64,000 bases of DNA from Allobrachymonas denitrificans DSM 15123 (GTDB taxonomy: Bacteria > Pseudomonadota > Gammaproteobacteria > Burkholderiales > Burkholderiaceae_C), in the NCBI RefSeq assembly GCF_900110225.1, contig NZ_FOCW01000001.1, positions 930,001 through 994,000 of the forward strand. The letters run 5' to 3'. Shown one piece after another: positions 39,379 to 49,260 of the stretch. Numbering within the stretch: position 1 is the first letter of the stretch; each line of letters opens with the position of its first letter. The notes under the pieces were generated by a model that searched no databases, had not been told where the DNA came from, and saw nothing but the letters and a program-made list of their open reading frames with translations. Both the position numbers and the translations under genes were made by a program.

Positions 39379-39873
39379 GTGATTGACCTCGGTATTTCCA
39401 AGCTGGCCCTGATCGGCACAGTGGCGTTGATCGTCATCGGGCCGGAAAAACTGCCGCGCGTGGCACGCACGGTGGGTACCCTGCTGGGCAAGGCACAGCG
39501 TTACGTGAATGACGTCAAGGCCGAGGTCAGCCGCTCCATGGAAATGGACGAGCTGCGCAAGATGAAGGATTCGGTCGAGAGCGCTGCTCGCGATGTGGAG
39601 CAGAGCTTCGAGAAGACGGCCAGCACCGTGCGCGATGACCTGGAAGGCGTGGCTGGTTCCGAGAGCGACTTCACCTCGTCCACCGATCCGGAAGCCGAAA
39701 GCGACCGCAGCTGGTTCTCACCGCGTCCCGCCGTCTATACGCCGCCGCGCAAGAACTGGCGTGTCAAGCGTGGCGCCATGCCGCGTTGGTACAAGCTGCA
39801 GAACGGCGTGCGCACGCACGTGCAATCCGGCGCAGCGCGCGTGGCGCGTCACCGCCCCAAGAAGCGCTTCTGA
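39379..39873 (+). CDS. tatB: TatB, twin-arginine translocase subunit
   Basis: Docks Tat substrates together with TatC. The 164-residue protein starts at GTG 39379 and has the TatB N-terminus with Glu in the helix start ([26 protein letters not shown]), an amphipathic region with coiled-coil character to about residue 90, then a basic tail rich in Arg and Lys. It is longer at the C-terminus than TatA, as is normal for TatB. Confidence 0.94.
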   Translation: MIDLGISKLALIGTVALIVIGPEKLPRVARTVGTLLGKAQRYVNDVKAEVSRSMEMDELRKMKDSVESAARDVEQSFEKTASTVRDDLEGVAGSESDFTSSTDPEAESDRSWFSPRPAVYTPPRKNWRVKRGAMPRWYKLQNGVRTHVQSGAARVARHRPKKRF

Positions 39874-39947
39874 AATCCCGCACGCTCCTGCCGCAGTCCT
39901 GCGCCTCATGCGCGCATGAGGCGTACCGTTTCAACACCTGATCCAAC

Positions 39948-40736
39948 ATGGCCGACCCCAACAACAAGGACGATGAACTGGCTGGCACCGAACAGCCTTT
40001 CGTCGAACACCTGATCGAACTGCGCAACCGCCTGCTGTATGCCATCTATGGCATCGCCGTCGTTGCGCTGGCGCTGGCCTTCTTTCCGGGCCCCGACGGC
40101 CTGCTCAACTTCGTTGCCGAGCCCATCCGCGCGCACATGCCGCCGGATTCCAAGCTGATCGCCGTGGACGTGTTCTCTCCGTTCTTCATCCCGCTCAAGG
40201 TGCTGATGATGGTGGCGGTGCTGGGTGCCTTGCCCTGGATCATGTACCAGATGTGGGCCTTCGTGGCGCCAGGCCTGTATGCCCACGAAAAGCGTTTCGC
40301 GCTGCCGCTGATCGTGTTCGGCAGCTTCCTGGCCTATTGCGGCATCGCTTTTGTCCAGTTCTTCGTGCTGGACAAGATGTTCACCTTCATCCAGCATTTC
40401 ACGCCGGCCTCGGTGGCAGCCACGCCGGATGTGGCGTCCTATGTGCAGGCCATCCTGTCGCTGTACCTGGCTTTTGCGCTGGCATTCCAGGTGCCCATCG
40501 TGGTGATGCTGCTGGTGCGTTTCGAGATGGTCACCATCGAGAAGCTGAAGTCCTTCCGCGGTTACTTCATCGTGCTGGCCTTCGTCATCGCTGCCATCGT
40601 GACACCGCCGGACGTGCTGTCGCAGCTGGCGCTGGCCATCCCCATGTGCCTGCTGTATGAAGTCGGCATTCTGGGTTCGCGCTGGTTCGTGCGCATCAGC
40701 AAGGCGCCGGAAGAGGGCGAGCAGGAAGCATCCTGA
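39948..40736 (+). CDS. tatC: TatC, twin-arginine translocase receptor
   Basis: Polytopic membrane receptor that recognises the twin-arginine signal. The 262-residue protein has about six membrane helices, an N-terminal cytoplasmic stretch with FVEHLIELRNRLLYA, and FVAPGLYAHEKR, SFLAYCGIAFVQFFVL and IAAIVTPPDVLSQLALAIPM. It closes the tatABC operon; the stem-loop at 40767-40806 follows within 35 bases. Confidence 0.96.
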   Translation: MADPNNKDDELAGTEQPFVEHLIELRNRLLYAIYGIAVVALALAFFPGPDGLLNFVAEPIRAHMPPDSKLIAVDVFSPFFIPLKVLMMVAVLGALPWIMYQMWAFVAPGLYAHEKRFALPLIVFGSFLAYCGIAFVQFFVLDKMFTFIQHFTPASVAATPDVASYVQAILSLYLAFALAFQVPIVVMLLVRFEMVTIEKLKSFRGYFIVLAFVIAAIVTPPDVLSQLALAIPMCLLYEVGILGSRWFVRISKAPEEGEQEAS

Positions 40737-40766
40737 TATCGATCCCACGGCTAGCCGCCGTTCCGG

Positions 40767-40806
40767 AAACAACAAGGCCAGCTTCTTGAAGCTGGCCTTG
40801 TTGTTT
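40767..40806. terminator. 18-bp perfect hairpin between tatC and the converging gene
   Basis: Bases 40767-40784 pair perfectly with 40789-40806 around a CTTG loop. The 3' arm ends TTGTTGTTT on either strand, so it can serve as a two-way terminator for tatABC and for the minus-strand glycosyltransferase gene. Confidence 0.85.
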
Positions 40807-40825
40807 GTCCAGGTAGAGGCCTGTC

Positions 40826-41560
40826 TTATTCGCGCCAGTGCTCATTCACCCACAGCGCGGGCTTGATGAAGCGGAACTTGCGGTTGCGGCGGCCAGCCAG
40901 GGCATCCGGCGGGTTGCATTCGCCGTGGAAGATCACCACACGCGCATCCTTGGGCACGAAAGGCGGATTCCAGAAGTTGGTCGGCCAGGTCGGAATGCAG
41001 TGGTACTTGAAGCTCGGACACCAGCTCTTGGGCCAGTAGCTGAGCTTGCCCTGCTTGTGCAGCACATCCGACAGATAGGCCTGCTCGTTGCGGTACTGCT
41101 TGCGGATCTCGGCAAAATGCTTGCGGAAATAATCCAGCACGTCCGGATGCGCGCCGACCTTGAAGCGGTACACCGACGAGTTGCCGGTGATGCGCCACGG
41201 TCGCTTGTAGTCGTGGATGATGACGAACTCGCCCGGGTAGGTGAAGAACTCGTCCAGCGAGCCGGTGATCACCACGTCCACATCCAGGAACAGCGCCGTG
41301 CCCTGCAGGCCATGCAGGTCGGCAGTGAAGGTCGTCAGCTTGTTCCAGCCACGCTCGGGAATGCCGGGGGGCAGGTCCAGCGGAGGAATCGGGTAGCATT
41401 CCACCTCCGGGCGGATGCCTTCGCCGTCGTCTGTCAGGCAGACAAAGCGAAAATCACCCGTCAGGTGCCGGCGCACCATGGCGTACAGGCGGTTGACATA
41501 CTCGGGGCCGTACTTCTTGCCCCATTTCATGCACAGGATGATGCGGTCCTGATCGCTCAT
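40826..41560 (-). CDS. Glycosyltransferase (GT-A type, putative)
   Basis: The 244-residue protein looks like a family 8-like sugar transferase: it begins with a beta-strand stretch (DRIILCMKWGKKYGPEYVNRL) and has the DxD-type ALFLDVDVVITG at about residue 90 for metal and nucleotide-sugar binding, then HDYKRPWRITGNSSVYRF. No membrane segment. Donor and acceptor are unknown. It lies downstream of yhbY on the minus strand with overlapping stop/start, which is transcriptional rather than functional evidence. Confidence 0.75.
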   Translation of the reverse strand: MSDQDRIILCMKWGKKYGPEYVNRLYAMVRRHLTGDFRFVCLTDDGEGIRPEVECYPIPPLDLPPGIPERGWNKLTTFTADLHGLQGTALFLDVDVVITGSLDEFFTYPGEFVIIHDYKRPWRITGNSSVYRFKVGAHPDVLDYFRKHFAEIRKQYRNEQAYLSDVLHKQGKLSYWPKSWCPSFKYHCIPTWPTNFWNPPFVPKDARVVIFHGECNPPDALAGRRNRKFRFIKPALWVNEHWRE

Positions 41561-42033
41561 CAGTCGCCCTGGCGTTTCTTGACGGAGGACTGGCGCGGCT
41601 TGGCGCGCTTGATCTTGCCGCCGGGAGTCAGGCGCTCATTGCCCAGAACGCGTACCATGCGTACTTCAGGACGTTGTCCGCCACGCTTGCTGTTCTTGAT
41701 GACCTTGATGTTGCGCGGACCGGGCATGCGGTCTTCGTCCAGCTCGCGCTCCTTTTCGGGTTGCGGGCGCCACAGCACGAGTAGTTTGCCAATATGCTGG
41801 ATGGGGGCCGCGTTCAGTTCGTCCGCCAGTTGCTGGTACATGGCTTCGCGCGCAGCGCGGTCGTCGCCCAGCACACGCACCTTGATCAGACCGTGGGCAT
41901 TGAGGGCGGCGTCGGTTTCCTTCAGCACGGCCGGGGTGAGGCCATCGGCGCCGATCATGACGACGGGCGACAGGTGATGGGCTTCTGCACGGTGCGACTT
42001 GCGCTCCTGCACGGTCAATACAATTTGCGGCAT
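41560..42033 (-). CDS. yhbY: YhbY-family CRM-domain RNA-binding protein
   Basis: Small RNA-binding protein linked with 50S ribosome assembly in E. coli. The 157-residue protein has the CRM core in its first 95 residues ([39 protein letters not shown]), then a basic C-terminal tail of about 60 residues ([15 protein letters not shown]) absent from E. coli YhbY. Its stop overlaps the start of the glycosyltransferase gene. It is divergent from rlmE, with 50 bases between them, as in many proteobacteria. Confidence 0.92.
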   Translation of the reverse strand: MPQIVLTVQERKSHRAEAHHLSPVVMIGADGLTPAVLKETDAALNAHGLIKVRVLGDDRAAREAMYQQLADELNAAPIQHIGKLLVLWRPQPEKERELDEDRMPGPRNIKVIKNSKRGGQRPEVRMVRVLGNERLTPGGKIKRAKPRQSSVKKRQGD

Positions 42034-42083
42034 GGGGGTATTATCCTCAAAACAGTGAATCGGCGGTTGCGCCGGAAAATCCG

Positions 42084-42752
42084 ATGAAAGTCAAAACCAA
42101 AAGCAAGAAAGTCAACAAGGCATGGCTCAACGACCATGTCAACGACCCGTACGTGAAACTGGCGCAGAGGGAGGGCTACCGTGCCCGTGCTGCCTACAAG
42201 CTGAAGGAAATTGACGAATCCCTGCACCTCATCAAGCCAGGTGATCTGGTGGTGGATCTGGGCTCGGCGCCGGGCGCCTGGAGCCAGTATGTGCGGCGCA
42301 AGCTGTCGCCCGATGGGGCGGCGGTCGGCGCACTCAATGGCAGGATTATCGCATTGGACCTGCTGACCATGCAGCCGATCGAGGGCGTGGAGTTCCTGCA
42401 GGGCGATTTTCGCGAGGAAGATGTGCTGCGGCAGCTACAGTCCACGCTGCAGGGACGCAAGGCCGATGTGGTGGTGTCGGACATGGCGCCCAACCTGTCG
42501 GGCGTGGAGTCGGCCGATTCGGCGCGCGTGGCGCACCTGATCGAACTGGCGATCGAGTTTTCGCAAAGCCACCTCAAACCCGAAGGCGCTTTGGTGACCA
42601 AGGTGTTCCACGGCAGCGGCTACAGCCAGCTGGTCAAGCTGTTCAAGGAGCATTTCCAGGTGGTCAAGCCCATCAAGCCCAAGGCCTCGCGCGACAAGTC
42701 TTCCGAGACTTTCATCGTCGGCATGCGCCTGAAACAGCCGCTGGTGGACTGA
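42084..42752 (+). CDS. rlmE: RlmE (FtsJ), 23S rRNA 2'-O-methyltransferase
   Basis: Methylates U2552 of 23S rRNA with SAM. The 222-residue protein has [10 protein letters not shown] with catalytic Lys, the SAM motif [23 protein letters not shown] with Asp, and [11 protein letters not shown] with Lys, and the final Glu in SSETFIVG, which complete the K-D-K-E set. It is followed by ftsH, the standard rlmE-ftsH pair; the ftsH promoter lies in the gap. Confidence 0.96.
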   Translation: MKVKTKSKKVNKAWLNDHVNDPYVKLAQREGYRARAAYKLKEIDESLHLIKPGDLVVDLGSAPGAWSQYVRRKLSPDGAAVGALNGRIIALDLLTMQPIEGVEFLQGDFREEDVLRQLQSTLQGRKADVVVSDMAPNLSGVESADSARVAHLIELAIEFSQSHLKPEGALVTKVFHGSGYSQLVKLFKEHFQVVKPIKPKASRDKSSETFIVGMRLKQPLVD

Positions 42753-42812
42753 AGTACCGCAAAACCGCACGAATCAAGGGGTTTCGCGCACAAAATGGTA
42801 CAGGCGAACAGC

Positions 42813-42840
42813 CTTGAAAGTCCTAAAATGAGATCCATAT
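42813..42840 (+). promoter_or_regulatory. Sigma-32-type heat-shock promoter of ftsH
   Basis: CTTGAAA (42813-42819) matches the sigma-32 -35 consensus exactly. After 13 bases, ATCCATAT (42833-42840) matches the last six positions of the CCCCATNT -10. Its site, upstream of ftsH and downstream of rlmE, is where E. coli also uses sigma-32. Confidence 0.7.
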
Positions 42841-42871
42841 GGGCACTGTCGGCATGGCAGTGCCCAGTTTT
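42840..42871 (+). terminator. Hairpin between rlmE and ftsH, overlapping the ftsH promoter
   Basis: TGGGCACTG (42840-42848) and CAGTGCCCA (42858-42866) pair around a 9-base loop, followed by GTTTT. Its left arm begins at the last base of the ftsH -10 element, so only read-through RNA from rlmE can form the whole stem. Confidence 0.6.
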
Positions 42872-42892
42872 GCATTGGTATTGGAGTCTGGT

Positions 42893-44848
42893 TTGAACAA
42901 GCAATGGTTTTCCAAGATAGCTGTATGGATGGTGGTGGCCATGGTGCTGTTCACCGTCTTCAAGCAGTTCGATGCGCGTGGGCCGGCCGGATCCAGCAAC
43001 GTGGCGTACTCGGACTTCATTGCCGACGTCCATGCCCGCAAGATCAAGAGTGCCACCATCCAGGAAGGCTCCGGCGGCACGACCGAGATCCTGGCTGTCA
43101 CCACCGAGGATCGCCGCATCCGTACCACGGCCACCTATCTGGACCGCGGCCTGATTGGCGACCTGCTGAATGCCGGCGTCAAGTTCGATGTCAAGCAGCG
43201 TGAAGAGGGCTCCCTGCTGGGTAGCCTGCTGATCAGCTGGGGTCCGATGCTGCTGCTGATTGGCGTCTGGGTGTACTTCATGCGCCAGATGCAGGGCGGC
43301 GGCAAGGGCGGTGCCTTCAGCTTCGGCAAGAGCAAGGCGCGCATGCTTGACGAGAACAACAACTCCATCACCTTTGCTGACGTGGCCGGTTGCGACGAGG
43401 CCAAGGAAGAGGTGAAGGAGGTCGTCGACTTCCTGAAAGACCCGCAGAAATTCCAGAAGCTGGGCGGGCGCATTCCGCGCGGCCTGCTGCTGGTCGGCCC
43501 TCCGGGTACCGGCAAGACGCTGCTGGCCAAGTCCATTGCGGGCGAAGCCAAGGTGCCGTTCTTCAGCATCTCCGGTTCCGACTTCGTCGAAATGTTCGTC
43601 GGCGTGGGTGCTGCCCGCGTGCGCGACATGTTCGAGAATGCCAAGAAAAACGCCCCCTGCATCATCTTCATTGACGAGATCGATGCGGTCGGTCGTCAGC
43701 GTGGCGCCGGCCTGGGCGGTGGCAACGACGAGCGCGAACAGACGCTCAACCAGATGCTGGTCGAGATGGACGGTTTCGAGACCAATCTGGGCGTGATCGT
43801 GGTGGCTGCCACCAACCGCCCGGACATCCTGGATGCCGCTCTGCTGCGCCCGGGCCGTTTCGACCGCCAGGTTTATGTGTCGCTGCCCGATATCCGTGGC
43901 CGTGAACAGATCCTGAATGTCCACATGCGCAAGATTCCGGTTGGTCCGGACGTCAACGCCGCCGTCATCGCCCGTGGTACGCCCGGCATGAGCGGTGCCG
44001 ACCTGGCCAACCTGTGCAACGAGGCTGCCCTGATGGCTGCCCGCCGCAGCGCGCGTCTGGTCGAAATGCAGGACTTCGAGAAGGCCAAGGACAAGATCCT
44101 GATGGGTCCGGAACGCAAGAGCATGGTCATGCCCGAGGAAGAGCGCCGCAACACGGCCTACCATGAGGCCGGCCACGCCCTGATCGGCCGTCTGCTGCCC
44201 AAGTGCGATCCGGTGCACAAGGTCACCATCATTCCGCGCGGCCGTGCGCTGGGCGTGACCATGAGCCTGCCCGAGCAGGACCGCTACAGCTACGACCGTG
44301 AATACATGCTGAACCAGATCAGCATGCTGTTCGGCGGCCGCATTGCCGAGGAAGTGTTCATGCACCAGATGACCACCGGTGCCAGCAACGACTTCGAGCG
44401 CGCCACCAACCTGGCCCGCGACATGGTGATGAAGTACGGCATGAGCGAGCGCCTCGGCCCCATGGTGTATGCCGAGAACGAGGGCGAAGTGTTCCTGGGC
44501 CGCAGCGTTACCAAGACCACGCACATGAGCGAAGAGACCATGCGCAAGGTGGACGAGGAAGTGCGCCGCATCATCGACGAGCAGTACGATCTGGCACGCC
44601 GCCTGATCGAGGAGCACAGCGACAAGATGCACGCCATGGCCAAGGCCCTGCTGGAATGGGAAACCATCGATGCCGAGCAGCTGGACGCCATCATGGAAGG
44701 CCGCCAGCCGCAGCCGCCCAAGGACTGGGCCCCGCGTGTTCCGCCGCGTGGCGATGGTGGCTCCGGTGGCGGTACGGCACCGGCAACCGTGCCGGCTCCG
44801 CCCGCTCCCGAGGTGAAGCCCACGCCCAACCCGACGACCCGCGTCTGA
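42893..44848 (+). CDS. ftsH: FtsH, membrane AAA+ zinc metalloprotease
   Basis: Degrades misassembled membrane proteins and regulators such as sigma-32 and LpxC. The 651-residue protein has two membrane helices around a periplasmic domain (helices about residues 5-22 and 105-122), Walker A GPPGTGKT at 202-209, the SRH region [21 protein letters not shown] and the zinc motif HEAGH from His424. The start is TTG 42893: GGAG at 42883-42886 and the [12 protein letters not shown]-terminus support it; an ATG at 42839 would put the hairpin inside the coding region. A sigma-32-like promoter precedes it. Confidence 0.95.
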   Translation: MNKQWFSKIAVWMVVAMVLFTVFKQFDARGPAGSSNVAYSDFIADVHARKIKSATIQEGSGGTTEILAVTTEDRRIRTTATYLDRGLIGDLLNAGVKFDVKQREEGSLLGSLLISWGPMLLLIGVWVYFMRQMQGGGKGGAFSFGKSKARMLDENNNSITFADVAGCDEAKEEVKEVVDFLKDPQKFQKLGGRIPRGLLLVGPPGTGKTLLAKSIAGEAKVPFFSISGSDFVEMFVGVGAARVRDMFENAKKNAPCIIFIDEIDAVGRQRGAGLGGGNDEREQTLNQMLVEMDGFETNLGVIVVAATNRPDILDAALLRPGRFDRQVYVSLPDIRGREQILNVHMRKIPVGPDVNAAVIARGTPGMSGADLANLCNEAALMAARRSARLVEMQDFEKAKDKILMGPERKSMVMPEEERRNTAYHEAGHALIGRLLPKCDPVHKVTIIPRGRALGVTMSLPEQDRYSYDREYMLNQISMLFGGRIAEEVFMHQMTTGASNDFERATNLARDMVMKYGMSERLGPMVYAENEGEVFLGRSVTKTTHMSEETMRKVDEEVRRIIDEQYDLARRLIEEHSDKMHAMAKALLEWETIDAEQLDAIMEGRQPQPPKDWAPRVPPRGDGGSGGGTAPATVPAPPAPEVKPTPNPTTRV

Positions 44849-44865
44849 GCGCGTTACACTCACCC

Positions 44866-44890
44866 AGCGGAGCTTAGGCTCCGCTTTTTT
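44866..44890 (+). terminator. Rho-independent terminator of ftsH
   Basis: AGCGGAGC and GCTCCGCT pair around TTAG (44866-44885), ending in six T. It separates ftsH from folP. Confidence 0.93.
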
Positions 44891-44908
44891 GTTTTCCGGA
44901 GACCGAGC

Positions 44909-45823
44909 ATGACCGAACAAACGCTCTGGCAGGCGGGCGACTACTGCCTGGACCTGCAGCGCCCACACATCATGGGCATCGTTAACGTGACGCCCGATTC
45001 CTTCTCGGATGGTGGGCAGCATGCCGACACGCGCAGTGCCTTGCTGCATGCCGAATCGTTGCTGTACCAGGGCGCGACGATTCTGGACATTGGCGGGGAG
45101 TCCACGCGACCGGGTTCACCGGCCGTGCCGTTGGAACTGGAACTGGAGCGCGTGCTGCCGGTGGTGCAGCATGCGGTGGCCTACAAGGTGCCGATTTCGG
45201 TGGATACCTACAAGCCGGAGGTGATGCTTGCCGTGCTGGATGCCGGCGCCTCCATCATCAATGATATCTGGGCCCTGCGCTGGAAGTCCGGACCGGATGG
45301 CATGGACGGCGAGCAGGTGGTGGCCCAGCACGGCAAGTGTGGCGTCTGCCTGATGCACATGCACCGCGATCCGCGAAGCATGCAGGTGCAGCCCATGCAG
45401 GGCACGGTGCACGAGGTGGTGCGTGAAGTGGCAGACTTCCTGCAGAAGCGTTCCAATGTGCTGCGTAGCCTGGGCGTTAGCAAGGACCGCATCATGCTGG
45501 ATCCGGGCATCGGCTTTGGCAAGACGGTGCCGCAGAACCTGGCGCTGCTGGCGCAGCAGGCCGTGCTGCAGGAGGCTGGGCATGCCGTGCTGGCGGGCTG
45601 GTCGCGCAAGTCCAGCCTGGGCGCCGTGCTGGAGCTGCTGCCGCCGGGCATCACCGATGTCGACCACCGCTGTGACCTGCTGGCGCACGACCGCAGCCTG
45701 GCCAGTGTGGCGGCTGCACTGCTGGCCGTGGAAAAAGGGGCCCGCATCGTGCGTGTGCACGATGTGGCCGCCACCCGGCAGGCACTGGCGGTGTGGGAGG
45801 CGATGGCGCGCGTTGCCGCCTGA
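44909..45823 (+). CDS. folP: FolP, dihydropteroate synthase
   Basis: Joins pABA with dihydropterin pyrophosphate in folate synthesis; the target of sulfonamides. The 304-residue protein has the two signatures GIVNVTPDSFSDGG and DIGGESTRPGS, the conserved DPGIGFGKT and the pterin-site WSRKSSLG. The terminator upstream implies that folP has its own promoter, or depends on read-through from ftsH. It is followed by glmM at 93 bases, the same order as in E. coli. Confidence 0.95.
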   Translation: MTEQTLWQAGDYCLDLQRPHIMGIVNVTPDSFSDGGQHADTRSALLHAESLLYQGATILDIGGESTRPGSPAVPLELELERVLPVVQHAVAYKVPISVDTYKPEVMLAVLDAGASIINDIWALRWKSGPDGMDGEQVVAQHGKCGVCLMHMHRDPRSMQVQPMQGTVHEVVREVADFLQKRSNVLRSLGVSKDRIMLDPGIGFGKTVPQNLALLAQQAVLQEAGHAVLAGWSRKSSLGAVLELLPPGITDVDHRCDLLAHDRSLASVAAALLAVEKGARIVRVHDVAATRQALAVWEAMARVAA

Positions 45824-45916
45824 TACATGATTTTGCGCACGATTGGCCGCCTCGTTCCGGAAGGCAGGATGCGATAATCGAAAGATTATTTCTAGCGCAA
45901 TTCCAGGAAAGATTCG

Positions 45917-47260
45917 ATGAGCCAGGCACGCAAGTATTTCGGCACCGACGGCATTCGTGGTCCGGTCGGCACTCCCCCCCTGACGGCAGATTTCGTCATG
46001 AAGCTGGCGAACGCAGTGGGGCGGGTGCTGCGCCGGGGCAGCACGCAGCGTCCCACCGTCATCATCGGCAAGGACACGCGCATCTCCGGCTACATGCTGG
46101 AGAGCGCGCTCGAATCGGGCTTCAACGCCGCTGGCGTGGATGTGATCCTGCTCGGTCCGATTCCGACGCCGGCCGTGGCCTATCTGACGCGCGCCCAGCG
46201 CGCTTCGCTGGGTGTGGTGATCAGCGCCAGCCACAACGCCTTTGCCGACAATGGCATCAAGTTCTTCAGCTCCCAAGGGACCAAACTGCCGGACAGCTGG
46301 GAGCAGGAGGTGGAGGCCGAAATCGACCAGCCGATGGTCTGCGTCGAGCCCGAGAAGCTGGGCAAGACCTGGCGCCTGAAGGACGCTGCCGGCCGCTATG
46401 TCGAATTCTGCAAGGGCAGCTTTGCCAACGACCTGAACCTGCATGGTCTGCGCATCGTGGTGGATGCCGCTCATGGCGCCGCCTACCAGATCGCGCCCAT
46501 GGTGTTCCACGAGCTGGGCGCCGAGGTGATTTCCATCGGTTGCAATCCCGATGGCCTGAACATCAACAAGGACTGCGGAGCCACGCATCCCGAGGCGCTG
46601 GTCGAAGCCGTCAGGCAGCACCGCGCCGACTATGGCGTGGCACTTGATGGCGATGCCGACCGTCTGCAGATGGTCGATGCCAGCGGGCGCCTGTTCAACG
46701 GCGATGAACTGGTCTATCTGCTCGCCATGGATCGTGTGGCCCAGGGCAAGGTCGTGGAGGGCGTGGTCGGTACGCTGATGACCAACATGGCGATCGAGCA
46801 GGCGCTGAATGAAAAAGGCGTGGATCTGGTCCGCGCCAAGGTGGGCGACCGCTACGTGCTGGAAGAGCTGCAGAAGCGCGGCTGGCTGATCGGCGGCGAA
46901 AGCTCCGGCCACATCCTGGTGCTGGACGAACACAGCACGGGCGATGGTTTGGTCAGCGCACTGCAGGTGCTGCAGGCTGTGGCACGCAGCCGTTGCTCGA
47001 TGGCCGAGCTGCTGGAAGACGCCAGCCTGTTCCCGCAAACCATGATCAACGTGCGCATGGCACCGGGCACGCCCTGGCAGCAAAGCGCTTCGCTGCAACA
47101 GGCCATCAACGATGCTGAAACGGCGCTGGGCAGTGATGGTCGCGTGCTGATCCGCGCCAGTGGCACCGAGCCCGTGCTGCGCGTGATGGTCGAGGCGCGC
47201 GAGGCCGAGGTGGCCGAGAGCTGGGCCAAATCCATTGCAGCAACGGTGCCTGTGGCATGA
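45917..47260 (+). CDS. glmM: GlmM, phosphoglucosamine mutase
   Basis: Interconverts glucosamine-6-phosphate and glucosamine-1-phosphate for UDP-GlcNAc synthesis. The 447-residue protein begins [13 protein letters not shown], has the phosphoserine loop ISASHNAF with Ser105, the metal loop [11 protein letters not shown], the sugar loop GGESSGHI and the phosphate-binding [19 protein letters not shown] precedes ATG 45917. A small ATAATC/GATTAT stem with a GAAA loop (45874-45889) covers the likely -10 before it. Confidence 0.96.
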   Translation: MSQARKYFGTDGIRGPVGTPPLTADFVMKLANAVGRVLRRGSTQRPTVIIGKDTRISGYMLESALESGFNAAGVDVILLGPIPTPAVAYLTRAQRASLGVVISASHNAFADNGIKFFSSQGTKLPDSWEQEVEAEIDQPMVCVEPEKLGKTWRLKDAAGRYVEFCKGSFANDLNLHGLRIVVDAAHGAAYQIAPMVFHELGAEVISIGCNPDGLNINKDCGATHPEALVEAVRQHRADYGVALDGDADRLQMVDASGRLFNGDELVYLLAMDRVAQGKVVEGVVGTLMTNMAIEQALNEKGVDLVRAKVGDRYVLEELQKRGWLIGGESSGHILVLDEHSTGDGLVSALQVLQAVARSRCSMAELLEDASLFPQTMINVRMAPGTPWQQSASLQQAINDAETALGSDGRVLIRASGTEPVLRVMVEAREAEVAESWAKSIAATVPVA

Positions 47261-47835
47261 CGGCAGGGCAGGATAGCCAGATCCCGACAGGCTCTCGCAC
47301 CGATGGAGCTTCGTTGAACGATCCGCAGCGGGACATGACCGTGTCGGTCATGCTGGCCGACTACCATGACCCGGTCCACGCCAAGGCTCTGGTCGACCTG
47401 CTCGACGCTTACGCCAGCGATCCTGCCGGCGGTGGAGAGGGCTTGTGCGATGACGTGAAGCGAGGCCTGATTCCCGCGATGGCAAGCCGTCCCGATGCCT
47501 TCAGTGTACTGGCCTGGGAGTGCCTGTCGGAAGACGGCGGGTTGCGGCCGATCGGCCTGATCAACTGCTTCGAAGGCTTCTCCACATTTGCCGCACGTCC
47601 GCTGATCAACGTGCATGACGTGGCGGTGCTGCCCGGCTATCGTGGCAGGGGCGTGGCCCAGGCCATGCTGGCGCGGGTGGAGGAAGAAGCGCGCCGCCGC
47701 GGGGCCTGCAAGCTCACGCTGGAAGTACTGGAAGGCAATCAGCCCGCCATGCGGCTGTACCAGCGCGAAGGCTTTGCTCCCTACTCGCTGGATCCGGCGT
47801 GGGGCACGGCGGTGATGATGCAGAAGCCGCTCTGA
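47257..47835 (+). CDS. GNAT-family acetyltransferase
   Basis: The 192-residue protein has the acetyl-CoA-binding motif [17 protein letters not shown] (about residues 124-140) and the C-terminal [18 protein letters not shown], typical of GNAT enzymes acting on small molecules or protein N-termini. ATG 47257 overlaps the glmM stop; a later in-frame ATG near 47335 would drop a hydrophilic N-terminus of about 26 residues and is a real alternative. Substrate is unknown. Confidence 0.82.
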   Translation: MTAGQDSQIPTGSRTDGASLNDPQRDMTVSVMLADYHDPVHAKALVDLLDAYASDPAGGGEGLCDDVKRGLIPAMASRPDAFSVLAWECLSEDGGLRPIGLINCFEGFSTFAARPLINVHDVAVLPGYRGRGVAQAMLARVEEEARRRGACKLTLEVLEGNQPAMRLYQREGFAPYSLDPAWGTAVMMQKPL

Positions 47836-47848
47836 AGCCCGACGGGCT

Positions 47849-48457
47849 TCAGCCTGCGGGCTTGCGGTCAGGCGGAAAGTCCTTGACCGAAAAATCCATG
47901 CTGTGTACGCCGAAGGCGCCGCGTCGGCGGTCTTCGAAATAGTTCTGCAGCGTGTGGCGCACCGTGAGGAAGGCGATTTCGTCCCAGGGGATGTCCTCTT
48001 CTGCAAACAGCTGCGCTTCCATGGTTTCCGTGCCGGGGTCAAAACGGTCGTGGCGCAGGGCGCACAGGTAGAACAGATGAACCTGTCCCACCCGCGGCAC
48101 GTTCATCACGCCGAACAGGGGGCCGATATCGAACTCGGCGCCCGATTCCTCCACTGTTTCGCGCGCCGCACCTTCTGCCGTGGTTTCATCCAGCTCCATG
48201 AAGCCGGCCGGCAGCGTCCACTTGCCCCGGCGGGGCTCGATATTGCGCTTGCACAGCAGCACCTTGTCGCCCAGATAGGGCACGGTGCCCACCACCACCA
48301 GCGGATTGACGTAATGGATGGTGCCGCAGGCCGGGCAGACGCTGCGTGGCGTGATGTCATCCTGGGGCGTGCGCTGCTCGGTGGCATGACCGCAGTGGCG
48401 ACAGTAGAGGATCCGGGTGCGGGGAGGCTGGTGGATGGGGGTGAACACGGCAGGCAA
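47849..48457 (-). CDS. Nudix hydrolase with N-terminal zinc ribbon
   Basis: Hydrolase of nucleoside diphosphate-linked compounds. The 202-residue protein has two cysteine pairs (CRHC and CPAC, about residues 19-45) that form a zinc ribbon as in NudC-like proteins, then the Nudix box (GFMELDETTAEGAARETVEESGAEF, seen as short blocks Gx5Ex7REUXEE). Its substrate is not predictable. It is 12 bases downstream of the FAH-family gene on the same strand, forming a two-gene unit. Confidence 0.85.
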   Translation of the reverse strand: MPAVFTPIHQPPRTRILYCRHCGHATEQRTPQDDITPRSVCPACGTIHYVNPLVVVGTVPYLGDKVLLCKRNIEPRRGKWTLPAGFMELDETTAEGAARETVEESGAEFDIGPLFGVMNVPRVGQVHLFYLCALRHDRFDPGTETMEAQLFAEEDIPWDEIAFLTVRHTLQNYFEDRRRGAFGVHSMDFSVKDFPPDRKPAG

Positions 48458-48469
48458 TCCGGCAAAGGG

Positions 48470-49168
48470 TCAGGCAACGCGCAACTGGATGGAGGGCAGG
48501 CCGTCGATCTGCGCTTCCAGCAGATCGCCGCGAACCACGGCCCCCACGCCTTCGGGGGTGCCGGTGTAGATCAGGTCACCGGGTTGCAGCGTCCAGGCAC
48601 GGCTCAGGTGCTCGATGGTTTCGGCAATGTTCCAGATCAGCTTGGACACCGTGCTGCTCTGGCGCACTTCGCCATTGACACGCAGGCTGATGCCCGCTTG
48701 CGCCACGTTGCCCGCTTCGGCCGCAGGCACGATGGCGCCGATCGGCGCAGAGGCGTCAAAGCCCTTGCCGATGCACCAGGGACGGCCGTCCCTCTTCATG
48801 GTGTTCTGCAGGTCGCGCCGGGTCATGTCCAGACCTACGGCATAGCCGTACACATGCTGCATGGCGTCGGTAGCGGCAATGTTGCTGCCCCCCTTGCCGA
48901 TGGCCACCACCAGTTCGACCTCATGGTGCAGGTTCTCGGTGAGGGTCGGGTAGGGCAGGGTGGTCGGGGCGTCTCCAACAGCCACCAGCACGGCATCGGC
49001 AGGCTTCAGGAAGAAGAAGGGCGGCTCACGGCCGGTGAAGCCCATTTCCTTTGCATGATCCTCATAGTTGCGCCCCACGCAGTAGATGCGGTGCACCGGA
49101 AATGCCTGTGCGCTGCCGGCGATGGGCACGAGCGGGACGGACGGGGGAGGGAACAGCGGCGTAGTCAT
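48470..49168 (-). CDS. Fumarylacetoacetate hydrolase-family protein
   Basis: Member of the FAH superfamily that acts on C-C bonds of acyl-pyruvate-type substrates. The 232-residue protein has IYCVGRNYEDHAKEMG, PFFFLKPADAV, HHEVELVVAIG with the metal-binding acidic residues, and PGDLIYTGTPEGVG. ATG at 49168 follows GAGAGG. It reads divergently from pgeF. The exact substrate (acylpyruvate, oxaloacetate or other) cannot be told from sequence. Confidence 0.88.
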   Translation of the reverse strand: MTTPLFPPPSVPLVPIAGSAQAFPVHRIYCVGRNYEDHAKEMGFTGREPPFFFLKPADAVLVAVGDAPTTLPYPTLTENLHHEVELVVAIGKGGSNIAATDAMQHVYGYAVGLDMTRRDLQNTMKRDGRPWCIGKGFDASAPIGAIVPAAEAGNVAQAGISLRVNGEVRQSSTVSKLIWNIAETIEHLSRAWTLQPGDLIYTGTPEGVGAVVRGDLLEAQIDGLPSIQLRVA

Positions 49169-49260
49169 GGACCTCTCGCAGGGAAACAGTGGATGAGCTA
49201 ATTTACCACGCAAGCGCATCGCGCTCCGCGCTGGCAGGGCAGATCAGGTACATTGCCCGC

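Noticed and set aside
42839-42892. ATG 42839 as the ftsH start
   Set aside because: It would put the rlmE/ftsH hairpin and the sigma-32-like -10 end inside the coding region. TTG 42893 has GGAG 6 bases upstream and gives the conserved N-terminus.
42620-45049. An 809-residue minus-strand open frame opposite ftsH
   Set aside because: The opposing FtsH shows all expected AAA+ and HEAGH motifs. The antisense frame continues into folP and rlmE without sense.
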